Of a stretch of 64,000 nucleotides of DNA, positions 13,005-26,109 are shown in pieces. Each line of letters begins with the position of its first letter. Position 1 is the stretch's first letter. The position numbers were made by a program, and so were the translations under genes. The notes under the pieces were generated by a model that had not been told where the DNA came from, made no database searches, and saw only the letters and a list, made by a program, of their open reading frames with translations. Source of the stretch: Rhopalosiphum padi (Eukaryota; Arthropoda; Insecta; Hemiptera; Aphididae); assembly GCF_020882245.1 (NCBI RefSeq), contig NC_083599.1, forward strand, positions 14,084,865-14,148,864, given 5' to 3'.

Positions 13005-13440
13005 TTTATATCTGTATGGCTGTATGTGTTGTCCTCTATCTTACTAACGTATATCGTAGCAAATTCGTGTTCAACAGAACACATTTTGTGATGTTAGCTT
13101 TAATATTAGAGTAAATATACCTTTAATCAAATTTAAAGATAAGAATATTATCTAGAAAATGACAAGTGCTTTTATTGATATTATGATTTTAAAGTGAGTT
13201 ATAGCTATGTAAAATACTACAACATTAAAATGTCCATAACTCATTTTAAAATCATGATATCAATAAAAATAAATAACATTTTCTAAATAATATTCTTACC
13301 TTAAAATTTGATAATAGGTTAATTTTCTCTAATATTAAAATTAACATCACAAAATGTGTTCTGCTGAACGCAAATTTGGTAAGATGTACGTTATTACTTA
13401 TTAGTAAGACAAAGACAACACATGCGAGTATATAACTATC
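13005..13440. mobile_element. Foldback MITE, about 430 bp, 'ACATGTGTTGTC' family
   Basis: The two halves are long inverted copies of each other. TGTGTTGTCCTCTATCTTAC near 13,025 matches the inverse of GTAAGACAAAGACAACACAT near 13,405, and the central palindrome pairs around 13,205-13,235. The same architecture recurs at 49.85 and 52.06 kb. Ends are degenerate and no target duplication is clear. Non-coding. Confidence 0.75.
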
Positions 13441-15700
13441 CAGTAACTATACACATATTTATAGGTAGGCTACTGGCTGGGTTTTATTTGGTATTTTTTT
13501 TTAAATTGTATTCATTAAATACATTTTATACTGATTAATGTATAACATAATACATTTCTATTAAATTATTGAATTATTTTTCATTATTCCTCATTTATTT
13601 AAACAATTTTCAACATAATAACTTTTTAAGTAATAAAATTAAATGGTTAAGATTTCGTTCTGAATTAGCTCTTTTTATATTCCTATAATGTATAATATAT
13701 TTTTATTTATATTTATATTTTGTATATTAACACGGAATCCATTAAAACAAAGTGGTAACTCAGCTTAAAATAATAGGCTGGTAAACTTCTTGTAGTGCTT
13801 TAAAAGAATATGCGCGTTATTCACATTAATATTTTGTGAAAGTTATTTATATCCGTTATATCATATAAAACGTAAACGTGAACAATTCATACTTTTAAGA
13901 AACTCAAAAGATGTTTACTTCGTTTAAATTCAATCACTTTTTTAATAAATATTAAATTATATTATAATCATATTAATTATTGTATCTATATTTTATCTAC
14001 AAGATGCTGTGAATAAATTATTAATATTAGGTATATAAAAATATTTGAAATTTTCATTTGATAAATATTAGTTTTTAATATATGTTCTAGTATCTAGTAT
14101 GTTTAGTATAATGCTGTTTTAGTGAATACAACGTATTATAATATATGTTTAATATGCTTGCTACATTATAGTAGTACTTAAAAAATATAAAAAGACATCG
14201 AATATTCGAGTGTGGGTTTGTTAAAAAAAAAAAAAGTGTTTACTAAAATATGGTATATGGACGTATTATTTTAGACATAATAATAAAGTAGCAAGTACTT
14301 ATACACAATACAGTATGATAATGTCTGTATTTGTTTAAGTGCATAATAATATTATAAACGTAGAATATAAATGTAAATTCCAGCATTTTAACTGGTAACC
14401 TGCCAATAAATAACCATCAAAAGTAATGCCCTATACTAATGCACTGCACAATAGTTCTTTGTGTTCGCCTGCATGTTTATTCTTTGTATCGTCAAAAATA
14501 TCAAATTATTATCACCAATAATAATAATAACAAAAAAAAAAAAATGTATACCAATAGTAATAAATTAGTCATGTACGCATATACCATTTCACTCTCAATT
14601 CGCTATGCGAATACACAAAGTAAAAATAAAATGTGTACTCATACTAAATATCTCTTATAGTCTTATACGAATGAGAAAAATGCATATTACATCATAAAGT
14701 ATTGCATACCAACAACTAACAAGTTGTATTATTATTAATTTATTATTGTGCATAATGCACATTATACCACATATGTAGTAGCGTCGTAGTGAAATGCATC
14801 TCGCTCTCATTCCCGTATAGGGAACGTAATGATAATAAAAACGTGGAACTCACTCTGTTGTAGAGTAGGTGTCGAATGTATCTCGTCTTTGAGTAGGTCA
14901 CTATAATGGATGTGTTAAATTTGAATTCAATAATAAATCATTGTATGCGATGAAAAACGATTTTACAAGAAGCGGAGATGATCTGTCAGTCTATATTGCT
15001 AAGGATATTTTATGATATATTCATGTCGCTATTAGTAGTCTATTCTTCTGTTAGTAATACATACAAATATACAATAGACTGAAAATTGAATTGATTTTTG
15101 CTAAAAACAAATCTCATATATCTTATATACGAGTATTAATTATAATAATATTACTAGATCTTACTAACATGTAAATTAATAGCGATGTACTGGTAAAACG
15201 GTGTGAATAGATTCATATATATGTATTAAATATGAATGGCTTAAAATTAAACTAAATATTTTGAATATTGAAATAAGACACATAGTAATAAAATGTTTCA
15301 TAAGATTATAAATAATATATTTTGATAAAATAGATAAAATCATTATTTTTTGTTTAAATATCCAATCTAGTGAGCTTCATAGTGGATGTATTTTTGAGAC
15401 ATAGAAGGAAGCTTTTGAGCTTTTTTCGGAAGAAATTGGATTGAAAAGTGTAATTAGATTGAGTTATATTAAGATATATATTATATTGAGTAATAATAAA
15501 AAAACGTTCGTTATATACAGGTTTCTGTTAGAGGAGTAACAATACATACCATGCATAAGTATACGTGGACGTGTGAAAAAAAAACCTGAGAATGACAGAG
15601 AGCAAAGAAAAATAATGAGTTGTACGTTTTCGTAGATATAACATATTTAAAATATTATCACGAGTCGAGGATTACGGCGAGTGCGACATATATATATTGC
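13441..15700. other. AT-rich spacer
   Basis: No supported gene. A frame at 14,439-14,660 is low-complexity. The sequence becomes slightly richer in GC after about 14,760 but shows no domain or splice-consistent exon. Confidence 0.55.
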
Positions 15701-16959
15701 GAAGTCAAATTAAACTTATACCCGTGATTACAGACGATAGTCCAATATAAGTAATAGACCACTTTGGAGACTCCGTTTGAGGTGCGGTAAGATGTGATTT
15801 AAAAAGACGTCGAATGGAGGACCAGGCTGGAAAACACGAGCTGCTGTAAGTCGGAGGATTGGCCGTAAAACGGAATGACCTAAATGGCCGATAGACACTG
15901 AGAATGATAGATTTTAGTCAATTTCCAAAAAAATGCACCTTATCTTAGCTCGTAAACGACCTTTACGAATAGTCGAATAAACCGCTGAAGTACCTACATA
16001 TATAATGATGGCTGTATTTACAAACCACATACAGCATAACCATACGCGATTGACCGGCGTGTTATGATGGTGTGACGGACGCACGCCCGCGATTATGTGT
16101 GCACAGTTAGGTACATTAATATGTATAAACGATCGTAAATAATATACGTAGCTCACATACACACCGTTGTGCACGCGTACAATATCACATTGTACATATG
16201 TATACAGTACGCTAATATTGTACTGTTGTACGCACATATATTGTCATATTATTGTTTATCATAATATAATATACGAACGTCGAAGTCGCATTATCGACGA
16301 ACAAAACGACGTTATAATGCGCGACGTGTCGGCCGTTTGTCGAAACCGGGAAAATAAATATAATAAAAACGCCGGCGACAAAAAGCCTTCTTCTTCGCGT
16401 CGCGTGGTACCCCTCTCGGCGGCGGACCCACCCCCCTCGGCGCGCGATATAATATTGTCTACGGACGGCGGCCGTGCACGTGCCGGTCGTGCGTCGCCGC
16501 TTGTGTTTTTTTCCTCCGCACATCGTACACGCAGCAGCTCTCTCGCGCACGGCCTCTCCTCTTCGCGCATTACTCTCGCCCATCCGTCCGCATATTAATA
16601 TCGTACACCGCCGCCGCGCAAAAACGGTGTTTAAAAAATGGGAAAAATGCTAATTGCATTAATGCGCCACCCCCCCGGCGACGACGACGACGAGAAAAAT
16701 GCCAAATCTCAAATTAAAACCTCCTAGCGCAAGCGGGCGCCTAATGTGCCGTAGTTCCGTTTCACATAATGACCTGGCTATATTCGGTTCGCGGCGGGAC
16801 GCGCGCGCGCGGCAGCGGCTCCTCCGCCGCCGGTCCCAAACGTTTGGCTCTTCCGAACTTCCGGTGGCGGCGCTTTCGTGCATCACGCGAGAGCAGTTTT
16901 TACTGAATCTTCCTCGCGCGCACGTCCCCGCGAACACCAAATAGGTCGTGTCGTCCGCG

Positions 16960-16990
<31 letters not shown>

Positions 16991-17080
16991 ATGTATGCTA
17001 CATAATATTATTATACTGAACAACGCTGGTGCTGTGCACACGGTATTATTGATATCGATATCCGCCTGCGCCCGAACGAT
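15700..17080. promoter_or_regulatory. GC/CpG-rich island with a P3 homeodomain site; possible promoter or enhancer
   Basis: The core (16,280-16,960) is the most GC-rich non-coding block seen. Three overlapping arginine- and serine-rich frames on both strands reflect base composition rather than protein. TAATTGCATTA at 16,652-16,662 is an exact TAAT-N3-ATTA site, the type bound by paired-class homeodomain dimers. The neighbouring sequence to about 16,910 is complex and non-repetitive. A promoter or enhancer of a developmental gene is plausible, but no transcript is visible. Confidence 0.4.
16961..16984. repeat. (TG)12 microsatellite
   Basis: Uninterrupted TG units at the right edge of the CpG-rich core. 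Confidence 0.95.
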
Positions 17081-17089
17081 GCACTATAG

Positions 17090-17092
<3 letters not shown>

Positions 17093-17130
<38 letters not shown>
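17093..17130. repeat. (TAA)n microsatellite
   Basis: About twelve TAA units. Confidence 0.95.
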
Positions 17131-17131
<1 letters not shown>

Positions 17132-18840
17132 TTTGCCCGTTTAATAATAATTATACGATACAGTATTGCTGTTTAGGGCGACCGGTTCCGATGAATAATG
17201 GACCATTTATTTGTTAAGCCGTTTAAACTTCGTTGAGCAGCTGTTCCATAGTATCGTATCGATTGACATTTTTTACGTCAAATTATAAAAACATCGTATT
17301 ATTTACCATCAATAGCACATATTTTATCCGATCAGTAATAAATGAGTTATAACTTTGGAATAAAGAATACAACCAATATTATATAGATTAGATACATAGA
17401 TGAGTTAGACGTCAAAGTTACGATAATTTTAACTTTTGTACATAATTAATTTTTATTGAGATATTAACTTATAGTACATTATACTATTATTGGTTACATT
17501 TAAAAAAAATGCATTTAAATAGTTTTCCATATGATTAAATAGGTTGATTGATATAATTATAGTATATTCTTGCTTTAGTTAATTTCAAATTTAGTATTTT
17601 TTGGAGATTTATTAATAATTTTCTCCGTGATAATTATACGAATATTGAATACGTTGAGTATTCATTTTTAATACACCTATACCTACATGTTTTTAAACTT
17701 TGCACAATCAATGAATCGTTCGAGCAAGTGTTAAAATGTTCATTATAATGTAATATAAAGTTATGAATTTTCCAGTTTCCAGTAAAACTATTGAAAGCAT
17801 AACAAACGACTCGAGAAACTCTGCATACGAAATACGAATTTCATAACAACGATCCAACAAAGCGCACTACTAAACACCCACTACCACCGAGCTATATTAC
17901 AATTATAATACAGACTATAATTATTAAAATGATGAGTAAAATTAATGAACATTATCGTTTCAATTCTATTATTATTTTTCTTTAAGCTGCTTATTAGGTA
18001 CATAAGATATAGGTAGTATATTATTGTATATAGGTAGTATCAATAAAATGTATAACTCTTAACTCTGTAATCAGGTGACACTGTGGTCTGTGACAGCCCA
18101 TAAATTGTTCACTCATGTAGTTATGTTAAACAAATTTACTTTTTATTACATTTTACAATTAATAATATTGATCATTTTATAATGAAGTATGATTAAAAAT
18201 TTTAATGGAATATATTATAACAACAATCGAATAAATAAATTAAAAAATATAATATTTAAAATGTGCACACGTGCTTTCTTTTGAATAGTACCTACCTACC
18301 TACGTTTTATAGTTTCAATACAAACATCACTAAATAGTTTTTCGAAAAAAAAATACCTAATGTGTATTACAATAACGTGTAAATGTTCATGTGTTCCTGA
18401 TATTATTTAATTTATTAATTATTATGTTGAACTTATTTATTTTCGACGAATACTATTTCTTGAACTATATAATATGTTTTAGTATTCATATTTTACCAAT
18501 TAATTAAATAATTTCATTTTTTAACCAGTGCGATGACATTAGGTACTATTGTATATAGTTTATTCAAAATCTAGTGTTCCGTTCATTCTGCTTTGAATTG
18601 AAACGTTTAAAATTAATTTCACGATGGCTAACATAATTGAGTTATACTAATCATGTTTATTATAATAATATTTACACTGCGTATTTGTTACACGTGTGTT
18701 ACAACACGAATAAATTTATAAAAGAAAAACTCTTATAGATCTCATATAATAGTCTTATATTATTTTAATCCATACTGTAAAAAGCTATAGTCCCGGCAAG
18801 TTTATTTAATGTTGAAAATTGTATTAACTATCGCCGAATA
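17131..18840. other. AT-rich spacer
   Basis: No gene or bounded mobile element seen. Confidence 0.6.
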
Positions 18841-18844
18841 TTTA

Positions 18845-18960
18845 CAGGGCCGTATTTGAGGGGGGGCAAGTGTACCTTGTTGCCCGGGGCGGCAAATTTT
18901 TCAGCTTATTAGGGGGGCGGAAATTTTATATCAAAATATTATGGCGTATCTAATAACAAA
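18845..18960 (+). mobile_element. Probable hAT left terminus
   Basis: CAGGGCCGTATTTGAGGGGG is a typical hAT terminus, followed by G/C-rich subterminal blocks up to about 18,935. No matching right end with an AATATTTA duplication was found nearby, so the element is truncated or extends beyond recognition. Confidence 0.5.
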
Positions 18961-19017
18961 AAAAAAATGTTTTTATTTATATTTCAATACATTTATTGGA
19001 TAATTATTATCATTATA

Positions 19018-19072
19018 CAAAATGTTTATAATTGCACTAAATATTATATTTAGTGCAATTATAAACATTTTG
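19018..19072. repeat. Perfect 26-bp inverted repeat with 3-nt loop
   Basis: Left arm 19,018-19,043 and right arm 19,047-19,072 are exact reverse complements. Transcribed from either strand it would form a small hairpin of pre-miRNA size. A relic of the neighbouring transposon is the simpler explanation. Confidence 0.9.
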
Positions 19073-22000
19073 TCTTTTTAAGTTTAGCTTAATATTAATT
19101 AATAAAACGATAAAAAATGTATACAATAAGTGTAGCACATACAAATTGCTTAAGTTAAATTATTAATTATTATGCGTCTGAAAAAAAATAATCTATTCAA
19201 TATACAATCTATGTGTTCAATAATTAATATTGATAAAGTCGTAAAGGAGCATATTAATCTATTATAAAACTAAATAACCGTATAATATACATACTATAGG
19301 TACACAACTAAGATTAATAAGATGCCCACTTGGGTTTTTTAGTTAATAACGTAATAACGTAAGTATGTTAAGTTAGGTTTTACAATGATTATTAAAGTTG
19401 TTAATAAATAATAGGTACTATTAATATTGTTATAACGTTTCTGTCAAATATTTAATAATAATTTGTTATATTTGATATTTAATATAATATTGTGTCTACT
19501 TATGAACAACGATATTGAATCACAACATTTAAAATAAAAACTCACTATGTTTTCCATTACCATTATTTTAAATAAAAGATTAGGTATTTTTAAACTATTT
19601 GCATGTGAATAATTTTTAAAATGCATGTATGTATTTACTTTAAAAATTCGAAATAGTTCCTGGTAAGGTTAGGTTCAAGTGTTTAACACACACACACACA
19701 CACACACACACACTTAGCATGCAACGAACAAACAAATAAGAGTTTTCAACAGAGCGATTGTCCCATTATTGACACTTTTAATACTTATCATTTGGAGAAG
19801 AGTACCCTGTATGGGGGGATGTTTTTTTGTTGAAGTGCGTGTGGTTTAATCGGACGTGAAGTAATAATCAAATAAACGCCTGAATGCAGTTTTTGTTTGC
19901 CATAATGATTCGTACGGAAACAAATTACGTATTTTATCATATTGTTTTGAAAGTTTCTATGCCAGCGATGGAAGTATATTAAAACTACGTTTTGTATGGC
20001 GGATATTGTGCTTGATGAAAGGTTATTATGTGTATATACCGCCTTTTTTTTCCTGAACATTTTAATTTATTAGTTACGTAGGCTGGGCACGTGCACATTC
20101 TTTACGGGGGTAGAACGCAGTGAAAGAAAAAAAATATATTGTCCTTATAACATGCAGTATTATACAAAGACTATGGAGAGATTTATCTTCCTCCCCGTGT
20201 TTACATAATAGTGCATTGAACATTACTGTAATCAAATATCAAAACACACATTTTCGTGTATTTAATTTAATTACCAAGTAAACTGTATATTATATAACAA
20301 TTAATGCGTAGGCATGGATATAAATTGTAATGAATCAAATGGACATTTAACAACGCTTACACGTCGTACCTTCAATTTTTTACTATAAATTATAATAATT
20401 ATTTATTTATTTTTTGCAACATTAGAATATCTTAAAATTATTTTACAAAATTTAGCTTAATATATTGCAGTACCCCCTTTAAGCAAAGCTTGTGCTGGGG
20501 GCACAGTTCTTATAGATTAATAAATACATAACAAGGTTTTTATTGATTACTAATTAATAGAAATAGAATTATCAAAAATATATAATAATGTTAACATAAT
20601 TGATAATTAATAATTTAAACATAAGTACGAAGAGAGGAAAACAAATATTATAAATTTATAATAATAATAATAATATTTTACATAACTAACTGGTAATATT
20701 TTTAAAAGAAATAAAATTGTATTAAATAAATTATTTATAATATATTTCTATGTGTAATACGAGCATAAAAATTAAAAATATGAAATCCATTAAAAATTAA
20801 TTAAACGTCTATGAATCTTAACATCGTCACTATTGTTATAATCAATAGCGATTACATTTTGAAGTTTTTTTGCAGCTAATTCTCTTTTGAAACAAAGGTC
20901 GTTTTAATCAATAGGTTTTAAAGGTTCTACTTAAATGTGATTGACCGTTCAAAAATAACGATGTATGATTATCTACAATCAATTTCCAATAATATATGCA
21001 CGCATAACATAACGTAAATGCGAGTACAAAACATGCAGACTTTCGTATTTAAAAAGAGTTTTTAAAATCATATATCGTTTTAGAAGTGTCGAGTTTCAAA
21101 TGTTTCAATAACGTCATCCAAAATCTAAAATACATTTTATCGTGAAAATTATTAATAGCGAAGAAAATGTTAGCAATAATAATTAAATCGTTCTCGACAA
21201 ACGAAATAATAATATATCGACACATATGTCTACGCATTTTAAATGAACGAATATAAAGTATTGTTTATATGCATATTTATATTTTTCTCGAGCGTTCAAA
21301 TACTCTTTAATTTCATATTATGGCTATAATAACAATTATTTATGTATACCATTATACACCGTTTATAATCATGTATATCATATAAGTATAATTGTATCTT
21401 ATACAGATACCACAACATACCTGTGTATATACCTATACGAACACGATGTGATCTTATGTAACGGATGAATACATTATATATTATAGTATTATTTTAAATG
21501 TCTCAATGTTCTATGTTGGGTTCTGAACAAATAATAAAATGTTTTTCTACTAAACAGTTGTAATATCTAAAGCAAACAATATCGTGAGAAAATCTTGTCC
21601 TGTCCTTCACATCATATAGGTACCTGGTGGGTGTATCAAATATTCAAATAGAAAGGATATAAATTCCAAGCGATACTAATCTAAACATATCGTTACCACT
21701 TCACACCCCTTTGACACTACAGATGTATCGTTTTATTTGTGTGTAAATCGATTTGCATAATTCATTTCAATGAAATTTCAGTTAGGTGTATATCTTTGAT
21801 ATTCATTCAAACGTTTTGAATAACGTATTAATTTTCGTTTCACTAAAATTCATCCATTGTTTTGCATCGATGTGGCAATGAGTATCAATCGTTTTAAATA
21901 TTATCATTGATTAGATATATAGTATTTATAATCAATGATATTGTATAATCTCTATTGTATAAGTCGTGTTATTATTTATTTTATATAAAAAAATATTATC

Positions 22001-24270
22001 ACGTACACAAGTTAAACTATTCAATTAAACCCATATATTAATACTCATAATATTATACTATATAGTGTATATTATGGACTACATGGTAAACGGTTTTTGA
22101 CAGTAATTAATAATAATACTTTTATAAACGTTTTAACACCCGAACAAAAGAATAATCAGTAGCCGACATTATACGTAGTATGCTTTTATTAAATGTGTTT
22201 TAATGAAATATCTGATATTAAAATGTATAATACAATATACATATAATAGCTTTATTTAATAACGCGCGAACAATATTTTGCTATTCTGTATATTTCTAAA
22301 AAATATTGTTTACATTCAATTGAAATAATTATTTTTTTCAAGAGAAATCGTTGACGAACATCGTATTTAATTTTGTTTATTACCGTTTGCATAGTGTTAA
22401 CTAATAAAACTATATACTTCATATAAGTATAAGTTATAAGTATATATTCGTACATAATATATATTTTGCAGATTTATTAAAGGTAAACACTATTTTTTTT
22501 TTTTTAATTTTAATGTGTGTTTAAAAATTCTTTTTTTTTTTGAGAATTTGAAATCATTATAAAACATTATTATTTAAAGTTTTCACTTAACTGAAAGACT
22601 AAAGAATTTTTAATTTAATATTCTAAATCAATATTTTTTACGATATTTTTCATACAAAAAAATCAAATTTCTAACAAGTAATTAATTAGTTATGAGTATT
22701 GAGATACCTACCTATATAAAATTTAAATTAGCGACAAAAAAGTACTCTAATACATCTATAATAGTAAAAAAAAAATTATTATATAAGAATAATCTACAAA
22801 ATAATAAATCCAGAAAAAATTTAAAATAATTTAAATTATATTAAAATCCAAATATAATGATGTATAATATAATATTATAAAATACTCATATATTATAATA
22901 ATATAGACTTTCAAGATATGGATATAAAAATATTACAAATTGAAAATAATCATATAATTTAGCTTAAAAATTAAAATATTGAAAAAATGCCATCGCTCTT
23001 TTACTGATAATTTTCATGCCTTTAACTTTGATAATATATCAATTCACATTATATTATTATATAATTAACTTCAAGTACTTCAATACATAACGGGTTCTAC
23101 TGAACACAAATCTGCTTTGTTGTAAAATATAAGACGGATACAACACATGCAAGTGTGACTTCCTCTTCGTGTCAAACTTTTATAAACAATTTTTTTTTAA
23201 TGTTGCATAATTTTCATTTTTCAAAACAATCAAATATTATTATTTCATATAACGTGAATTTTGGAAAAAAATATTATAGTTAATATTTAATAGGTAATAA
23301 CTAATAAGCAATGAAAATATTTCGCAATTCATTAATTTTGAATTGTTAGACTCGATTTTCTTTTGATTAAAATTGAAAAAGCGTTAGCTTTATAAATATA
23401 ATAAAACTGTATATTATAACTATTATTGGATGATAATATCATTCGGCATTATCATATCGTTTGCACAAACTTTTAGAAAGGGTCGTGCGAACAATAAAAT
23501 ACCGTTTAAGTGACAACATTTTCTCTTCCAATTTGAACAGACTTAGGATTATCAGTATTGAATTACTTTTAAAAAAGTTTATTAAATTCGCTATACTTAA
23601 AGTTTTTGATAATGAACGACATTTCCAATTGTATAACCATATTTTAAAATTAAATTAAAATAACTAAAATCGAATTCAACAAAGTGTATAAGCGACTATA
23701 GCTAGATATGTTAAAACATTAAACACATCAATAGCAAAATAATAATGTGGTTTTGATTGGTTACTTATAAAACTTATTACTCACACAAGCTGTCTATTTT
23801 ATTCACTGAATAGGTATAATATAAGAAAATCACCCAAAAGTGTAAAAATTATTAAGTTTCGCCAGCTTCCATTTTAATACAACGTCGCTGACGCCTGTGA
23901 AGTTTCCTACCCCCCCCCCCCCCGTTATGTTTTATATTATAAAAATAATTACATTATGGCCTTACTTTTAATAATGGTTATACACATTTTTTATAAATTG
24001 CAATATTTTATATACTTATGAAGTCATAATATTACTCTGAAAAAATTTAATTCATAAAAATCAACATAGGTCATATATAGATAAAAGTATTACAGTAAAA
24101 TCGTTTCATTACAATATTTATTAAAGCTAACAACGCCCATGAGTATATTGGCATATATTAAGTAAAATATAAAATACTCCATTAAACAATTTTTATTGAA
24201 CGTTTTTGAAAAGGTCCTATCATTTATTGGAACTTGATTTATTTTATACAAATTTTTGAAAATGCATCGC
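19073..24270. other. AT-rich spacer with microsatellite and minor repeat fragments
   Basis: No gene is supported. An (AC)14 run lies at 19,686-19,713. A minus frame at 19,788-20,060 (90 codons) lies in complex sequence but shows no domain. A C-rich/G-rich hairpin at about 20,470-20,502 resembles a transposon end. About 23,090-23,170 resembles the right part of the ACATGTGTTGTC foldback family. A run of 14 C lies at 23,910-23,923. Confidence 0.5.
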
Positions 24271-24279
24271 TATAATCCT

Positions 24280-24428
24280 GGGGCGTGAAGTTGACATTAC
24301 AATATTAGCAGAACTTTTCAAAACATTTCTAACACTGTTTAAATATACTTGTTGTACATTGTTGGAATTTGTTGGTGTCCCCTTATTTACTTATTCCGCG
24401 TTAAACTTTGTGCTGCCAACTTCACACC
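24280..24428. mobile_element. MULE-like MITE related to the 8.45 kb copy
   Basis: Ends GGGGCGTGAAGTTGAC and GCCAACTTCACACC are inverted relatives and share the GAAGTTG core with the 157-bp element at 8,447-8,603. Length is similar (149 bp). Flanking 9-mers TATAATCCT (24,271-24,279) and TATAGCTTT (24,429-24,437) agree at six of nine positions, consistent with an old 9-bp duplication. Confidence 0.6.
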
Positions 24429-25039
24429 TATAGCTTTACAATGTTATTAAATCCTTTCGACTGTATTCAAATAGACTTGTTGGAGATTATTGAACAATGT
24501 TTAAAATTAATGTTAAAATTAAATGATGTAGTAACTGAAGTAAATGTTTGATCTGCATGAATATACGAGTATTTCGTTCAAACTGCACACGTTCGTGTGG
24601 CTAGGAATTATATGTTACCTCATTCTCTCGAATGTGTATGCACGCATTCTCTCGTTTTTAAGTTTTCTTTCTATCTCGGTATATACTGCACTCATCGTTC
24701 GTCTTCTTTGCCAACACCAACGCCACACGAAATAAAAATTAACTTAAAAAATATTTAAATAATAAGCTTTAAGAAAAATGTTTACAACTTTTTTTCGGTT
24801 AATTTTAGAATAATCCATCAATAATTAAAATTTAAAAACATTTGAAATTTTTAGTTTCGGGAGTTTTGTATGTATACATCAGTTTACTGTATACAAAGAT
24901 TTAAATAAAAATAATCTCATACTATAATTATATTAATAATACAATATTTAAATGTCTGTTATTTTTATATTGATAAAATAATATTATATATATATAATAT
25001 TACCTATGCATTTTATTATAGATAGACACAAAATACTCT

Positions 25040-25140
25040 TTATGTGATCCACGAACTGATTATGAAAATAGATTAACCTATTTCAAATCGAATCGAAATG
25101 TTTTTCTATATTAACTTTAAGCCTAGCGTGTTAAACAAAT
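25040..25140 (+). repeat. Dispersed repeat shared with 33.54 kb
   Basis: TTTATGTGATCCA followed by related spacing and ATTAACTTTAA blocks recurs at 33,543-33,640. Both copies precede AACTTAA-rich sequence. Class unknown; an old non-autonomous DNA element is likely. Confidence 0.5.
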
Positions 25141-25438
25141 AATGTTTGTCAACTATTAACTTCTAACTTAACGAACCTATGTTAGGTTATAGGTTCAAAC
25201 CTATGTTCACCCGACTATAACTCGATTGTAATTGATTATTTTCACTAACACGCCCGCTTTGATTTTTTTTTTTTTTAATGTGTTTTTCTATTCTTGCGGT
25301 TTAGGCGGGGCTTAGGCAATGAGGAGTCGAACGACGAGTTTAGTGCCGACGAGGGAGTAGAGAAATTTTTAAACGAAAGGATGTGTGCGTGCACATCGCT
25401 GCAGAGAGAACGAGTAAACGTAATTCCCAGCGGTGATA

Positions 25439-25441
<3 letters not shown>

Positions 25442-25482
<41 letters not shown>
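25442..25482. repeat. (GT)20 microsatellite
   Basis: Longest uninterrupted dinucleotide run in the window. Confidence 0.95.
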
Positions 25483-25486
<4 letters not shown>

Positions 25487-25662
25487 TTGGACGTATTATA
25501 TCCGTCCAGCGTGCAATATTGTGTACATTATCATATTATATATATATATATACGCGCGTGTGTATGTGGGGATATACGCACACAGTCGCTTGCACGCGCA
25601 CAACAGATATTATGTTAAATGACGTGTGACAAGCCCCTGCGCTGCACTACGTTTCCAGGGGG

Positions 25663-25998
25663 ATGGGTAGGCGGAAGACTAGTAGATCTCTTTTTATTAT
25701 TATTATTATTATAATACTGCTGCTGCTGCTGCTCCTCAGCTCCTCGGCAAAGGTTAACGCGGATTATGGCTTGGATCGGTATACACGTCGGCGGCGACGT
25801 CTAGGACGGGACGCGGGAAAAAAAAATAAAGAATGGGAAAAAAAATACTTGACAACTGCCAACAAAGGCCGGCCAAAGTGTGTGACGTTCAAAAATAATA
25901 AATACGTAATTTTTTTTTTCGCGCTTTCAAAAGAATTTAAATTAAGTGATATTTTATTATTTTATTTTCGAGAGATGAGTGACGCGACCCCCGTGTGA
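25663..25998 (+). CDS. Doubtful small ORF with signal-peptide-like N-terminus
   Basis: The frame starts at an ATG and runs 111 codons. Residues 1-9 are basic, about residues 10-23 are a pure Ile/Leu hydrophobic stretch, followed by SSSAK and then an Arg-rich segment. This looks like a signal peptide, but the hydrophobic core is encoded by ATT and CTG microsatellites, so chance is a serious alternative. A possible splice donor (AAG|GTTAAC) lies at about 25,752, at the end of the hydrophobic part, so this could be only a first exon. The rest is Lys/Asn-rich and matches no family I know. Confidence 0.15.
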   Translation: MGRRKTSRSLFIIIIIIILLLLLLLSSSAKVNADYGLDRYTRRRRRLGRDAGKKNKEWEKKYLTTANKGRPKCVTFKNNKYVIFFFALSKEFKLSDILLFYFREMSDATPV

Positions 25999-26109
25999 CG
26001 ACGACGACGACGACGGTGGTGAACTATATACGCATCTACATCAGTATTGTCGCCCGCACCGCGTTATAGTGGTCGGTACATAAAATTGTAATATATTTAT
26101 ATTATTATA

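Larger units (their letters stand above)
25280..26070. promoter_or_regulatory. GC/CpG-rich island; possible promoter or 5' exon
   Basis: The block starts abruptly after a T run and contains (GT)20, ATT/CTG repeats and complex CpG-rich sequence. A frame with a signal-peptide-like N-terminus lies inside (25,663-25,998) and is treated separately. A promoter or non-coding first exon is plausible but unproven. Confidence 0.35.

Noticed and set aside
16167..16944. Several overlapping Arg/Ser-rich frames on both strands
   Set aside because: Mutually overlapping frames in CpG-rich DNA lack stop codons by composition; no family match, and no in-frame neighbour exons.
24544..24735. 63-codon frame with two hydrophobic stretches
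   Set aside because: No family resemblance, no supporting exons, and hydrophobic text is common in T-rich DNA.
25180..25215. GGTTCAAACC B-box-like motif
   Set aside because: It lies in a short palindrome of AACCTA repeats, not in a tRNA fold.
25671..25695. Sequence GGAAGACTAGT resembling the start of miR-7
   Set aside because: The match ends after 11 bases and no complementary hairpin arm is visible.
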